Numbered from the stretch's first letter, positions 56,071 to 64,000 are shown. The stretch is DNA of 64,000 bases from Paucibacter sp. PLA-PC-4 (GCF_026241155.1 NZ_JAPFGP010000007.1:239415-303414), one strand, 5' to 3'. Notes: generated by a model not told the origin, from the sequence alone. Numbers and translations: made by a program.

Positions 56071-56085
56071 TACAGACAGTCTGTA
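56071..56085. promoter_or_regulatory. Palindromic operator between VOC and TetR genes
   Basis: TACAGACAGTCTGTA is a 15-base palindrome around a central A. The related half-site GTCTGTATGT occurs at 56046-56055 and again at 56079-56088. The palindrome reaches the first base of the TetR start codon. This is the usual arrangement for autorepression by a TetR regulator that also controls the divergent gene. Confidence 0.65.
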
Positions 56086-56759
56086 TGTCAATGACGGTGC
56101 CAAAGAAGAACATCCCCCCCGCTGCGCCCCCGGAGCCAGCCGCGCCGGCCGCCCCTTTGGGCAAAAAGGCACAGCAGGCGGCCGATTCGCGCGCGCGCCT
56201 GATTGCGCAAGCGCGCGCGCTTTTTCAGACCCAGGGCTATGCAGCGACGTCGACCGAGACGCTCCTGGCGGCCACCGGGTTGACTCGCGGCGCGCTCTAT
56301 CACCACTTTCGCGACAAGAAGGATTTGTTCAAGGCGGTTTGCGAGCAGATGCATGGCGAACTGGCCCAGGCCATCGAGTTTGCTACGGCTGATGTGGCCG
56401 ACGACCGCGAGGGCCTTCGACTGGGCTCGCTCGCCTGGATGACTGCGGTCGGCGAGCAGGGGCGCTGCCGGGTGCTGCTGATCGATGCACCGGCGGTGCT
56501 GGGCGAGGCGCAGTGGGAAGCGCTAGATGCGCGCCATGGCTATGCGGCGTTACAGCAGGGCCTGCGTCAGATGCGCCAGGCGCATACGGCGAGCTGCGTG
56601 CTGCAGTCCGATGCGTTGGCGGCGGCGCTTAATGGCGCGATGAACCAGCTGGCACGCTGGAGCGCCGAGCAGGGCAGCGAGGCGGCGCGGCAGGAGGCGA
56701 CCCGCGTGGTTGAGCAGCTGCTCGTGGTGGCCACCAAGAAACAAGAAAAGGCGCCCTGA
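56085..56759 (+). CDS. TetR/AcrR-family regulator divergent from the VOC gene
   Basis: A 224-aa regulator. A Pro/Ala-rich N-terminal extension of about 30 residues precedes the helix-turn-helix (SRARLIAQARALFQTQGYAATSTETLLAATGLTRGALYHHFRDKKDLFKAVCEQM, about residues 35-88). The C-terminal domain has the hydrophobic pocket typical of the family; the ligand is unknown. The start ATG at 56085 abuts the palindromic operator, and an ATG at 56091 is an alternative. Together with the VOC gene it looks like a self-contained module set between rpoZ and spoT. Confidence 0.88.
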   Translation: MSMTVPKKNIPPAAPPEPAAPAAPLGKKAQQAADSRARLIAQARALFQTQGYAATSTETLLAATGLTRGALYHHFRDKKDLFKAVCEQMHGELAQAIEFATADVADDREGLRLGSLAWMTAVGEQGRCRVLLIDAPAVLGEAQWEALDARHGYAALQQGLRQMRQAHTASCVLQSDALAAALNGAMNQLARWSAEQGSEAARQEATRVVEQLLVVATKKQEKAP

Positions 56760-56770
56760 GGCGCCTTCTT
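56748..56770. terminator. Bidirectional terminator between the TetR gene and rpoZ
   Basis: AAGGCGCC at 56748-56755 pairs with GGCGCCTT at 56760-56767 around CTGA. It overlaps the TetR stop codon. T-rich runs follow on both sides (TTCTT on plus; TTTTCTTGTTT on minus), so it can end both the TetR and the gmk-rpoZ transcripts. Confidence 0.7.
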
Positions 56771-56789
56771 GCGGGTGAAGCGAGGGGGA

Positions 56790-56993
56790 TTAGACCGGCA
56801 CTTTACGCAGCATCTCAATGCCCACTTCGCCTGCGGCGATCTCGCGCAGCGCGGTTACGCCGGGTTTGTTCTTGCTCTCGATTTTGGGCGTGTGACCCTG
56901 GCTCAGCATGCGAGCGCGGTAGGTTGCGGCAAGCACCAACTGGAAGCGGTTCGGGATCTTGGTCAGACAGTCTTCGACAGTGATGCGGGCCAT
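56790..56993 (-). CDS. rpoZ: RNA polymerase omega subunit
   Basis: A 67-aa subunit that helps assemble and stabilise RNA polymerase and forms one ppGpp binding site. The N-terminus [28 protein letters not shown] is the family hallmark, and the rest ([16 protein letters not shown]) fits. It lies 21 bases after gmk on the same strand. It is short for the family (often about 67-90 aa) but complete. Confidence 0.97.
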   Translation of the reverse strand: MARITVEDCLTKIPNRFQLVLAATYRARMLSQGHTPKIESKNKPGVTALREIAAGEVGIEMLRKVPV

Positions 56994-57014
56994 TATGTTT
57001 CCAGTACGGGTGGT

Positions 57015-57635
57015 TCAGGGAAGATCAAGAGCGCGGAACACGGCGGAGCGATTTCGGCGCTGAGCCGCGTATTTTAACCTTTGTGCGTGGACGATGGCTT
57101 TCAGGTCGAAAACAGCGGTGTCAAACACCGCATTGACGACGACGAAATCGAAGCGGTGAGCCTGCGCGACCTCGATGCGCGCATTGGCCATGCGCCGCTC
57201 GATCACGGCGGCCTCGGTGTCGCCGCGGCGGTTCAGGCGCTGTTGCAACTCCTCCCAGGAGGGCGGCAGGATGAAGACCAGCACTGCATAGGGGAACAAT
57301 TGCTTGATCTGCAGCGCACCCTGAAAGTCGATCTCCAGCACCACATCATCGCCAGCCGCCATGCGCGCTTCGATCGCTGCACGCGAGGTGCCATAGAGAT
57401 TGCCGTGCACCTCGGCCCACTCGAAGAAGTCACCATGCTCGACCTTGGCGCGAAACTCCTCGGGAGCGATGAACCAGTACTCGCGGCCATGCTGCTCCTG
57501 GCCGCGCGGCGCACGCGAGGTGTGCGAGATCGAGACGGCCAGCTTGGCATCGAGCTCGAGCAAGGCCTTGACCAGGCTGGATTTGCCCGCACCGCTGGGC
57601 GCGGCGACGACGAAGAGATTGCCGGGATATTCCAT
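57015..57635 (-). CDS. gmk: Guanylate kinase
   Basis: This kinase phosphorylates GMP to GDP with ATP. The 206-aa protein has the P-loop [19 protein letters not shown] near residue 10, the GMP-binding segment [18 protein letters not shown] with the Ser and Arg residues, and [18 protein letters not shown] with the Asp region. [24 protein letters not shown] is near the end. It starts at the ATG at 57635. It is followed by rpoZ in the standard order. A TGCTAAAAT-like extended -10 lies on the minus strand near 57785, which would give a leader of about 140 bases. Confidence 0.97.
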   Translation of the reverse strand: MEYPGNLFVVAAPSGAGKSSLVKALLELDAKLAVSISHTSRAPRGQEQHGREYWFIAPEEFRAKVEHGDFFEWAEVHGNLYGTSRAAIEARMAAGDDVVLEIDFQGALQIKQLFPYAVLVFILPPSWEELQQRLNRRGDTEAAVIERRMANARIEVAQAHRFDFVVVNAVFDTAVFDLKAIVHAQRLKYAAQRRNRSAVFRALDLP

Positions 57636-57817
57636 ATCAGCCTGCTTGCTAGTTCAATGTCTTAGACCGGGGCCGCGTGATGGACTCAAGAGACCAACGG
57701 TTAAAAGGTCGGCCCGGCAATTCAAACCGACTCCGGGCTCTTGTTCGCGTGATTGCGACTGCGCCCGGGGTTAGCGGTGGATTTTAGCAAGGGGTGGCGA
57801 TGGCCCTGCGGGCCGGC

Positions 57818-58804
57818 CTACTCGGCCTCGATCTTTGCGTTCTTGATCACTTCGCCCCAGCGCTTGATGTCGCTGGCCAGCAAGGCCTGAGCCTGGGCTG
57901 GCGTGCCAGCCTGCAGCCGCATGCCCAGTTTCTCCAGCTTGGCGATCACCGGGGTAGACGTCATAGCCTCCCTGATAGCGCCGTTCAAACGTGCAACGAT
58001 AGCGGGCGGGGTGCCAGCTGGCACCGCGATCGCGTTCCATGAGCTGACGTTGTAGTTGGCGATGCCGGCCTGTTGCATCGTCGGCACGTCGGACAGGGCC
58101 GGGTTGCGCTGGTTGCCGGTGACGGCCAGGGCCTTGACGACCCCGGCACCGAGATGCGGCAGCATCGGCCCGACGATCTCCAGCGCTAGATCGATCTCGC
58201 CGCCGCGCAGCGCCATCAGTACCGCCGGAGAGCCCTTGTAGGGTACCGTCAAGAACTCAGCGTCGCTGACCGTCTGAAACAGCTTGCCGGCCAGATGCTG
58301 GGTGCTTCCGGCCGAAATGGTGCCTACGGTGAGTTTGCCGGGATTGGCCTTGGCGTACTGCATGGCCTGCTGGAGCGAGCTGAAGCGCGAGTTGGACGGC
58401 ACGAACACCGCCAGATCGAAGAAGCCCAAGGTCGAGACCGGGGTCAGGTCTCTCATCGTGTCGTAGGGCAGCTTCTTGAACAGGCCCACGCTGACCGCAT
58501 TGCCATTGCTCATCAGCAGCAGTGTGTGGCCATCGGGTTTGGAGCTGGCCACCGCCTGGGTTGCGATGATGCTGCCGGCGCTGGGCCGGTTGTCCACTAT
58601 CACCGGCTGCCCCAGTGTCTTGGCCATGGCCTCGGCCGCCGCGCGGGCCGTGACATCAGCGACGCCACCAGGCGCGAACGGCACGATCAGCGTGATCGCA
58701 CGGCTCGGGTAGGTCTGGGCCTGCAAGGGCCCCGCCAGCCCGGCAAGCAGACCGGCGGCCAAAAGCACTCGGCGAACGCGGCCATTCTTGGTTTCTTGTT
58801 TCAT
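57818..58804 (-). CDS. Bug-family tripartite tricarboxylate transporter binding protein (first of three)
   Basis: A 328-aa periplasmic binding protein. The signal peptide has RRVLLAAGLLAGLAGPLQAQ, then TYPSRAITLIVPFAPGGVADVTARAAAEAM, the Bug opening. LGQPVIVDNRPSAGSIIATQAVASSKPDGHTLLLMSNGNAVS and PALSDVPTMQQAGIANYNVSSWNAIAVPAGTPPAIVARL are further family blocks. It lies 24 bases downstream of the porin gene on the same strand and may be made with it. The ligand is unknown; carboxylates are usual. Confidence 0.92.
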   Translation of the reverse strand: MKQETKNGRVRRVLLAAGLLAGLAGPLQAQTYPSRAITLIVPFAPGGVADVTARAAAEAMAKTLGQPVIVDNRPSAGSIIATQAVASSKPDGHTLLLMSNGNAVSVGLFKKLPYDTMRDLTPVSTLGFFDLAVFVPSNSRFSSLQQAMQYAKANPGKLTVGTISAGSTQHLAGKLFQTVSDAEFLTVPYKGSPAVLMALRGGEIDLALEIVGPMLPHLGAGVVKALAVTGNQRNPALSDVPTMQQAGIANYNVSSWNAIAVPAGTPPAIVARLNGAIREAMTSTPVIAKLEKLGMRLQAGTPAQAQALLASDIKRWGEVIKNAKIEAE

Positions 58805-58828
58805 CAGATCTATCTCCTGGCTGAATTA

Positions 58829-59890
58829 TCAGAAGCGGTGGCGCAGACCGACCGTCAACGCGCTCTGGCTGCCCTTGGTGCCCATGAATGTTGGCTTGGC
58901 ATAGCCGTCTTCGACTTGGTTGTTGTCGAGCACCGAATAGGCATCGGTACGGCGCGAGAAGGCATAGGCCACCTGCACATAGCTGACCTTGCGCGACCCC
59001 GCCAGTGCCGCACTGCCGCTTTGCTCGTCGGATAGATGGGCCGCGCTCAGCGTGATCTGCGGCGTCAATTGGTAGTTGGCGCCCAGGGTCCAGACTTTGT
59101 TGACCTGTGGGCTGAGCTCGTTGCTGCGGCGCATTGCGCCAGCGAACAAGGTCAGCGCCTCGTTGAGCTTGTAGTTGCCGCCCAGGCCGAGGATCTTGCG
59201 AGTCTCGGTGCCGGTCACGTTGTTCAACTGCTGGACGTAGGCACCGACGAAGATCGGCCCGCTGGCGTATGAGGCCGACAGTGCCCAGGAGCCGTTGTCA
59301 TCGCTGCCGGCCACTTCACCAAAGGTCTTGGAAACAGTCAGGTCCACGCCGCCGAGCTTGGCATCGACTCGCAACATATTGTCCTGGCGGGCGATATGGT
59401 GGCTGCTAAAAACCGATAGGGCAAGGTTGTTCGGGTTGCCCTGGGGCTGGAAGCGTCCAGTCAAACTGTGGGCGACGGTGTATTGCCGACCGAGCTTGAC
59501 GCCCCAGCTCTTGCCCACAAGACCCAGATGGATCTCGCGGCCCCAGAAGCGTGGCGAGGCCTGGGCCTGCCCGAAGTCGGCGGTTGGCGTGGCTTGCAGC
59601 GAGACCCCACTACTGGGATCGAAGCCGGACTCCATTGTCAGCACTGCGGCCAGGCCCTCGCCCAGGTCCTCGCGGGCCCGCAAGCCCAGGCGGCTGCCGG
59701 TGAAGATGCCGTCTTCCATCGTCGTGCGCGAGGCGCGGTCGGCGGTGACGTTGTTGGCGTGGCGGGTGGCGGCGTCGAAGATGCCGTATATCGTGACGCT
59801 GCTTTTACTGCCTTGTGCAGCGCTCGGTAGGGCCAGGCCTAGGCAGGCCAGGCCGGCTGCGCAGGCGGTGATGCGGGTCGTGTGTTTCAT
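58829..59890 (-). CDS. Gram-negative porin of the betaproteobacterial type
   Basis: A 353-aa outer-membrane trimeric porin. The signal peptide (ITACAAGLACLGLALPSAAQ) precedes SSVTIYGIFDAATRHANN, the standard first strand of Omp32-like porins. Alternating hydrophobic strands follow, with SRLGLRAREDLGEGLAAVLTMESGFD and a C-terminal phenylalanine (TVGLRHRF), the BAM recognition signal. Such porins let small anions through. It sits between Bug genes, which suggests a shared role in uptake of carboxylates. I chose the ATG at 59890. Confidence 0.92.
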   Translation of the reverse strand: MKHTTRITACAAGLACLGLALPSAAQGSKSSVTIYGIFDAATRHANNVTADRASRTTMEDGIFTGSRLGLRAREDLGEGLAAVLTMESGFDPSSGVSLQATPTADFGQAQASPRFWGREIHLGLVGKSWGVKLGRQYTVAHSLTGRFQPQGNPNNLALSVFSSHHIARQDNMLRVDAKLGGVDLTVSKTFGEVAGSDDNGSWALSASYASGPIFVGAYVQQLNNVTGTETRKILGLGGNYKLNEALTLFAGAMRRSNELSPQVNKVWTLGANYQLTPQITLSAAHLSDEQSGSAALAGSRKVSYVQVAYAFSRRTDAYSVLDNNQVEDGYAKPTFMGTKGSQSALTVGLRHRF

Positions 59891-59990
59891 TGTGTCTCCT
59901 GTTGGTTTTTCAATGCGGCGGCCTGACCCGCTGTGCCAGGGCCTGTGGCGCGCTGTTCTTCTCTGGGAACTGGACGGGCGGCGCTGCGGC

Positions 59991-60962
59991 TCAGTCGGTC
60001 TTGACCTGGCCGGCCTTGACGACCTCCGCCCAGCGCGGAATCTCGCGGGCAATCAGCTCGGCATAGGCTTTGGGCGGAGTGGGAATGGGAATCGCGCCTT
60101 CGGTGGCGAGCTGCTTGGCGACATCGGGCAGCAGCAGGATCTTGTTGATCTCCGCGTTGAGCCGGGTCACGGCGGCGGCGGGCGTCCCTGCCGGGGCGAC
60201 AAAGCCGTACCACTGGTCGGCGTCGAATCCGGGGAAGCCGCTCTCGGCCACCGTCGGCACCTCGGGCAGTGCAGCCAGGCGCTGGCTGCTGGAGACCGCA
60301 AGAGCACGCAGGCGGCCACTGCGCACATGGGGCAGCACCACCGGCGCGCCGGTGAATGTGGCATCCACCTGGCCGCCCATCAGGTCGTTGATCGAGGGCG
60401 CTGTACCGCGATAGGGGATGTGCAGCATGAAGAGCTTGGCGCGCAGCTTCAGGTATTCCATCGTGATGTGGGCCGCGCTGCCATTGCCGCCCGAGGAATA
60501 AGTCATTCGGCCCGGCTTAGCCTGCACTGCCGCGGTGAATTCGTGGAGCGACTTGATTGGTGAGCCAGCGCTGACCACCAGAATATTGGGCACACGGGCC
60601 ACCCAGGCCACCGGCGCGAAGCTCTTGATCGGGTCGTAGGGCAGCTTCGGGTACAGCGCCGGGTTGACCGCCAGCGTGCCGATATGCCCCATCATCAAGG
60701 TGCTGCCATCGGCCTCGGCTCGGGCGGCTTCGGCGGCGCCGGTGGAGCCGCCGGCGCCGGGCTTGTTCTCAATCACCACGGTCTGTCCCAGTGCCACGCC
60801 CAGCTTGTTGCCGATGGCGCGGGCCAGAATGTCGGTAGACCCACCGGGCGGGAAGGGCACGATGATGCGCAAGGTCTTGCCAGATTGCGCCCGTGCGACG
60901 GGCAGCACGGCGGCACTGAGGCCTGCCATCAGCAGGCTGCGGCGGGCTATTGATGGGGTCAT
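59991..60962 (-). CDS. Bug-family tripartite tricarboxylate transporter binding protein (second of three)
   Basis: A 323-aa periplasmic binding protein. The N-terminus is a twin-arginine-like signal (ARRSLLMAGLSAAVLPVARAQ), then KTLRIIVPFPPGGSTDILARAIGNKLG. VALGQTVVIENKPGAGGSTGAAEAARAEADGSTLMMGHIGTLAVN and LPEVPTVAESGFPGFDADQWYGFVAPAGTPAAAVTRL follow, all Bug-family blocks. It lies 100 bases upstream of the porin gene on the same strand. No transporter membrane subunits are near. Confidence 0.92.
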   Translation of the reverse strand: MTPSIARRSLLMAGLSAAVLPVARAQSGKTLRIIVPFPPGGSTDILARAIGNKLGVALGQTVVIENKPGAGGSTGAAEAARAEADGSTLMMGHIGTLAVNPALYPKLPYDPIKSFAPVAWVARVPNILVVSAGSPIKSLHEFTAAVQAKPGRMTYSSGGNGSAAHITMEYLKLRAKLFMLHIPYRGTAPSINDLMGGQVDATFTGAPVVLPHVRSGRLRALAVSSSQRLAALPEVPTVAESGFPGFDADQWYGFVAPAGTPAAAVTRLNAEINKILLLPDVAKQLATEGAIPIPTPPKAYAELIAREIPRWAEVVKAGQVKTD

Positions 60963-61017
60963 CTTGTCTCCTGTTGTTTTCTCAGTCAGCAGCTGGGATA
61001 GCTGCCGGGGCGCTTGC

Positions 61018-61998
61018 TCAATCGGGTGTGATGCGAGCCGTGCGGATCAGCTTCTCGTAGCGCTGCTTTTCGCTGTCCAGCAAGGCCGCGAGCATTGCGC
61101 TGGAACCTGGCGTGACCTCGCCGCCGGAGCTGGCTAGGCGCTCGCGCACGGCGGGCACTGCCAGCGCCCTTTGCACCTCCTGATGCAGGCGACCGGCGAT
61201 GGTCGGCGATAGGTTCTTGGGCCCGATCAGGGCGTACCAGACCGAGGCTTCGAAGCCTGGGTAGCCCGACTCGGCGATCGTCGGCGCATCGGGGTAGATC
61301 GGCGAGCGCTTCGCACTCAGCGCGGCCAACACCTTGAGCTTGCCGGTCTTGGCATGGGGCAGCACCTCCAGCGCGTTGACCGCCACGGTTTGGATGTGGC
61401 CGGCGATCACGTCGTTCATTGCCTGCGATCCGCCTTTGTAGGGCACATGGGTGAAGCGCACGCCGGCCGCATGGGCAAACATCTCGATGCCTAGATGCGG
61501 GGTCGAGCCATTGCCAGGGGAGCCGTAGGTGATGGACTCGGGCTTGCTTTTGAGCTGGGCGACCAGGTCCTTGATCGAGGCAATCGGTGCCTGGGCATTG
61601 GCAGCCAGCACCACCGGAACCCGGCCAACCTGGGCAATCGGCGTGATGTCGCGGCCGAGCTCGTAGGGAGGCGGTTGATAAAGCGAGACATTGGCCGCCA
61701 GTGCATTGGCGGCGAGCATCAGTGTGTAGCCGTCGGCTGGGCTGTCGATCAGCAGCTTGTTGGCGATATTGGTGCCGCCGCCGGGCTTGTTCTCCACGAT
61801 GACGGCCTGGCCCAGGCCCGCCTGCAGTTGTTCGGCGATCGTGCGGGCGATGATGTCCACCGCGCCCCCGGGACTGTAGCCGACGATGATCTTGATCGTG
61901 CGGTTGGGATAGTTCTGTTGTGCCTGTGCGGATCCGATGGCGGTCAAGGGCAGCAGACAGGCTACGACGATGCGACGGGTCAGGGAGGTTTTCATCAT
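61018..61998 (-). CDS. Bug-family tripartite tricarboxylate transporter binding protein (third of three)
   Basis: A 326-aa periplasmic binding protein. A signal peptide (RRIVVACLLPLTAIGSAQAQ) precedes NYPNRTIKIIVGYSPGGAVDIIARTIAEQLQ. VENKPGGGTNIANKLLIDSPADGYTLMLAANALAAN and YPDAPTIAESGYPGFEASVWYALIGPKN are standard blocks. The ATG at 61998 overlaps the stop of the amidohydrolase gene (ATGA), so it is translated with the aromatic-acid genes and may bind their substrate. A second ATG at 61995 is also possible. Confidence 0.92.
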   Translation of the reverse strand: MMKTSLTRRIVVACLLPLTAIGSAQAQQNYPNRTIKIIVGYSPGGAVDIIARTIAEQLQAGLGQAVIVENKPGGGTNIANKLLIDSPADGYTLMLAANALAANVSLYQPPPYELGRDITPIAQVGRVPVVLAANAQAPIASIKDLVAQLKSKPESITYGSPGNGSTPHLGIEMFAHAAGVRFTHVPYKGGSQAMNDVIAGHIQTVAVNALEVLPHAKTGKLKVLAALSAKRSPIYPDAPTIAESGYPGFEASVWYALIGPKNLSPTIAGRLHQEVQRALAVPAVRERLASSGGEVTPGSSAMLAALLDSEKQRYEKLIRTARITPD

Positions 61999-62921
61999 TT
62001 CGTGCTCTCTTCGGGCCAATAAAGCCGCATCGGGTTGTCGACCAGCAGGCGCTGCTGGAGTTCGGGGGTGCTCGCGATCTGGGCCACGAAGTCCACCAGC
62101 AAGCCGTCATCCGGCATGTGATCCTTCAGATTGGGATGTGGCCAGTCTGTGCCCCACAGCACACGATCCGGGAACTCGGCCAGCACGCGCTGCGCGAAGG
62201 GCAGCACATCGCGATAGGGCTTGGCCTGCCCGTGCAAGGCCGCAGGGCCGCTGAGACTCAAGCGCTCAGGGCAGCTGAGCTTGGTCCAGACATTGCTGTG
62301 CTCGCGCAGCAAGCGCAGGAACAGCGTGAATTCGGGCCCGTCGACCGGCTGGCTGACATTGGGGCGACCCATATGGTCGATAACGACCACCGTTGGCAGC
62401 GCGGTGAAGAAGTCCCACAGCTCGGGCAGATCGGCGGACTCGAAATAGACCACCACATGCCACCCCAGTTGGGCGATGCGCCTGGCGATGTCCACCAACT
62501 CGTCCTTGGGCGTGAAGTCCACCAGGCGGCGCACGAAGTTGAAGCGCACGCCGCGCACACCCAGCGCGTGCATGCGCTGCAGCTCGACGTCGCTGATGTC
62601 GCGCCGCACCGTGGCGACTCCGCGGGCACGCCCCTCGGAGCGGACCAGCGCGTCGAGCATGGCGCGGTTGTCCGCGCCATGGCATGTCGCTTGCACGACG
62701 ACATTGCGACTGATGCCCAAATGGTCGCGCAGTGCGAACAACTGATCGGCGCTGGCGTCGCAGGGCGTGTACTTACGCTGCGGCGCGTAGGCGAATTCGG
62801 CGCCGGGGCCGAACACATGGCAATGCGCATCGACGGCGCCGGCCGGCAACTGCAAGCGCGGCTTGGACGGGCCGGCATGCCAGTCCAGCCAGCCGGGTGT
62901 TTTCTCGAAGCAACTACTCAT
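61995..62921 (-). CDS. Amidohydrolase, 2-pyrone-4,6-dicarboxylate hydrolase (LigI)-like
   Basis: A 308-aa TIM-barrel amidohydrolase. AVDAHCHVFGPGAEFAYAPQRKYTPCDASADQLFAL near residue 30 has the HxH metal-type motif and matches the LigI group. Further blocks are NVVVQATCHGADNRAMLDAL, GVRGVRFNFVRRLVD, WHVVVYFESADLPEL, VVIDHMGRPN and RVLWGTDWPHPN with the catalytic Asp. LigI hydrolyses 2-pyrone-4,6-dicarboxylate in lignin-derived 4,5-cleavage pathways. Overlaps with genes on both sides place it inside one operon. Related lactone hydrolases cannot be excluded. Confidence 0.85.
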   Translation of the reverse strand: MSSCFEKTPGWLDWHAGPSKPRLQLPAGAVDAHCHVFGPGAEFAYAPQRKYTPCDASADQLFALRDHLGISRNVVVQATCHGADNRAMLDALVRSEGRARGVATVRRDISDVELQRMHALGVRGVRFNFVRRLVDFTPKDELVDIARRIAQLGWHVVVYFESADLPELWDFFTALPTVVVIDHMGRPNVSQPVDGPEFTLFLRLLREHSNVWTKLSCPERLSLSGPAALHGQAKPYRDVLPFAQRVLAEFPDRVLWGTDWPHPNLKDHMPDDGLLVDFVAQIASTPELQQRLLVDNPMRLYWPEESTK

Positions 62922-63811
62922 GCCTTGTCTTTCAGATGCTGGAGCAGGTGGTCGGCCTCGACGCGCCAATCGCTGCTTTGTGCGAATCCGGAATTGCCAC
63001 GGGGGCCGAACACGCCGATATCAGCCAGATCGGCAACCCAGGCCTGGCGTTCAGCGGTGCCGGCAGCACTCCAGGGGTCGAGTCCGGCCTCGCGCACGGT
63101 CTGCGCCACCTCGCGCAGCTCCTCGCTGCGGCGCCGGCCGTGCTCGATTGCGCGCTGGAAGAAGTAGCTGGCCTGCCGTTCCCAGTCGATGGCCGGGAAG
63201 GTCTCGTGCAGCGACGCGATCAGCGCATCCTCGACACCGTAGTGGCGTGCCGCAGAAAAGCTCTCGATCACCATCGCTTCCAGACCCTTGATCAGAACGC
63301 TTCGACACATCTTGGTGGCCGAGGCTACGCCCAGCTGCTCGCTGGCGACCTGGGCCGCGAAGCCCAGCTCATTCAGCGGCACCAGCAGCGCCTGCGCATG
63401 CGGGCCGCCCAGCAGCAGCGGCACTTTGATGCGGTAGGGCGGCACGCTCGTCATCACCGCACCTTCGACATAGCGGCCGCCAGCGGCGCTGACCAGCGCG
63501 GCTGCGCGGGCCTTGGCGCCGGGCGAGGCCGAGTTCATGTCGAGAAAGAAGCAGCCGGCTCTCAGGCCCGCGCTCGCCGCTTCGGCCACCGCGACGGTCT
63601 GGCTGGCTGTCACCGCACTGATCAGCAGATCGCTGCGCGCTGCAAGATCGGCCGCTGAGGCGGCCAGTTCGACGCCGTAGCTGTCGGCATGGTCCTGGAT
63701 CGCCGATTTCAGGTCGTAGGCGCTGACGGTCTGGCCTTGGGCGCGCAGATCCTCCGCCAGGATGCGCCCGACCTCGCCATAGCCAATCAATCCAATCTGC
63801 ATGTTCGCCAT
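62918..63811 (-). CDS. NAD(P)-binding oxidoreductase with DUF1932 domain
   Basis: A 297-aa protein with an N-terminal Rossmann fold (IGLIGYGEVGRILAEDLRAQG, about residues 5-25), DLLISAVTASQTVAVAEAA and FLDMNSASPGAKARAA, as in 6-phosphogluconate and 3-hydroxyisobutyrate dehydrogenases. The C-terminal DUF1932 part starts near SATKMCRSVLIKGLEAMVIESFSAARHYGVEDALI. Its reaction is unknown. The ATG at 63811 lies 4 bases after the upstream aldolase-like gene and its stop overlaps the LigI-like gene. An ATG at 63802 is an alternative start. Proteins like this are often found in gallate or protocatechuate 4,5-cleavage clusters. Confidence 0.82.
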   Translation of the reverse strand: MANMQIGLIGYGEVGRILAEDLRAQGQTVSAYDLKSAIQDHADSYGVELAASAADLAARSDLLISAVTASQTVAVAEAASAGLRAGCFFLDMNSASPGAKARAAALVSAAGGRYVEGAVMTSVPPYRIKVPLLLGGPHAQALLVPLNELGFAAQVASEQLGVASATKMCRSVLIKGLEAMVIESFSAARHYGVEDALIASLHETFPAIDWERQASYFFQRAIEHGRRRSEELREVAQTVREAGLDPWSAAGTAERQAWVADLADIGVFGPRGNSGFAQSSDWRVEADHLLQHLKDKA

Positions 63812-63815
63812 CCTG

Positions 63816-64000
63816 TCAATCGACATAGCGAAGCCCGGCCAGGGCCAGCAGCTCGCGCATCTTGTACATATCCAGGCCGAGCACGCCGGCGGCCAGTTGG
63901 TCGCGCTTGGCTGCCTCAAGGGCTTCGCGTGCGCTGGCGGCTTGCAGCGTCTGCGCGGCCCGCGCGGCCGGCACACAAACCACGCCGTCATCGTCGGCAA
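63816..64000 (-). CDS. 4-carboxy-4-hydroxy-2-oxoadipate aldolase-like protein, C-terminal end (cut by window edge)
   Basis: Only the last 61 codons are present. They read [20 protein letters not shown], then [37 protein letters not shown]. This matches the C-terminus of RraA-fold CHA aldolases (LigK/GalC/ProA), which typically end in LGLDMY-x-MR and YVD. The enzyme splits 4-carboxy-4-hydroxy-2-oxoadipate into pyruvate and oxaloacetate. Next to a LigI-like gene this supports a 4,5-cleavage pathway. The start is outside the window. Confidence 0.75.
   Translation of the reverse strand, partial: ADDDGVVCVPAARAAQTLQAASAREALEAAKRDQLAAGVLGLDMYKMRELLALAGLRYVD

Noticed and set aside
56041..56088. Possible LexA box near the TetR start
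   Set aside because: CTGT and ACAG elements are present but not in the CTGT-N8-ACAG arrangement. The site is better read as a TetR-type palindrome.

Overview
The window is high-G+C DNA from a betaproteobacterium, most likely a Burkholderiales member of the Roseateles/Rubrivivax/Comamonadaceae kind. The evidence is gene content: an hemC-hemD-hemX-hemY run divergent from ppc, an AlgZ/AlgR-like pair divergent from argH, an aerobic paa operon, a Comamonadaceae-type porin, and four Bug-family (tripartite tricarboxylate) periplasmic binding proteins. Genes are densely packed. Many junctions are ATGA overlaps and no stretch above about 300 bases lacks a gene. I saw no insertion sequence, prophage or CRISPR array.

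Layout. 1-5.3 kb: the end of a flavin reductase gene, serB, a vapBC toxin-antitoxin pair and mfd. 5.3-8.2 kb: a phytase-like esterase lipoprotein, a DJ-1/PfpI protein and a Crp/Fnr-like regulator. 8.3-9.9 kb: a three-gene operon of a small unknown protein, a lipoprotein and an isolated FlgH. 10-13 kb: moaA, a GNAT acetyltransferase and moeA (molybdenum cofactor). 13.2-16.5 kb: a YbdK-type ligase, then a two-gene unit of a radical SAM protein with a helix-hairpin-helix tail and a DUF4130 protein, directly behind a near-consensus LexA box.

16.5-27.5 kb: phenylacetate catabolism. paaY is divergent from paaGIKABCDE, a TetR regulator (PaaR-like) and an ABC-type binding protein, ending in a strong terminator; paaZ follows. 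PaaK makes phenylacetyl-CoA, PaaABCDE epoxidises it, PaaG isomerises the epoxide to the oxepin, and PaaZ opens the ring and oxidises the aldehyde. PaaI and PaaY are thioesterases that rescue CoA. paaF, paaH and paaJ are not here.

27.5-38.3 kb: accessory metabolism (a serine hydrolase; a LysR regulator with an alpha-hydroxy-acid oxidase and an anion permease; a second LysR regulator divergent from AtuA-like genes and a Bug protein), then dinB behind a second LexA box with a 28-codon ORF between them, and a bacteriohemerythrin. 38.3-51.2 kb: argH, a LytS/LytTR two-component pair, a YjfB-type motility protein, a nicotinamidase-like gene with pncB, ppc and hemCDXY. 51.2-57.7 kb: two identical tRNA-Arg(ACG) genes, a CaiB/BaiF CoA-transferase, greB, spoT, a VOC/TetR pair with its own operator, rpoZ and gmk. 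57.8-64 kb: three Bug proteins, a porin, a 2-pyrone-4,6-dicarboxylate hydrolase-like amidohydrolase, a DUF1932 oxidoreductase and the end of a 4-carboxy-4-hydroxy-2-oxoadipate aldolase-like gene, which suggests 4,5-cleavage of protocatechuate or gallate.

The most interesting feature is the SOS-type control of the radical SAM/DUF4130 pair, a candidate DNA repair system whose chemistry I do not know to be established. The second dinB-linked LexA box and its small ORF come next. All family names come from reading the translations; no database search was run.
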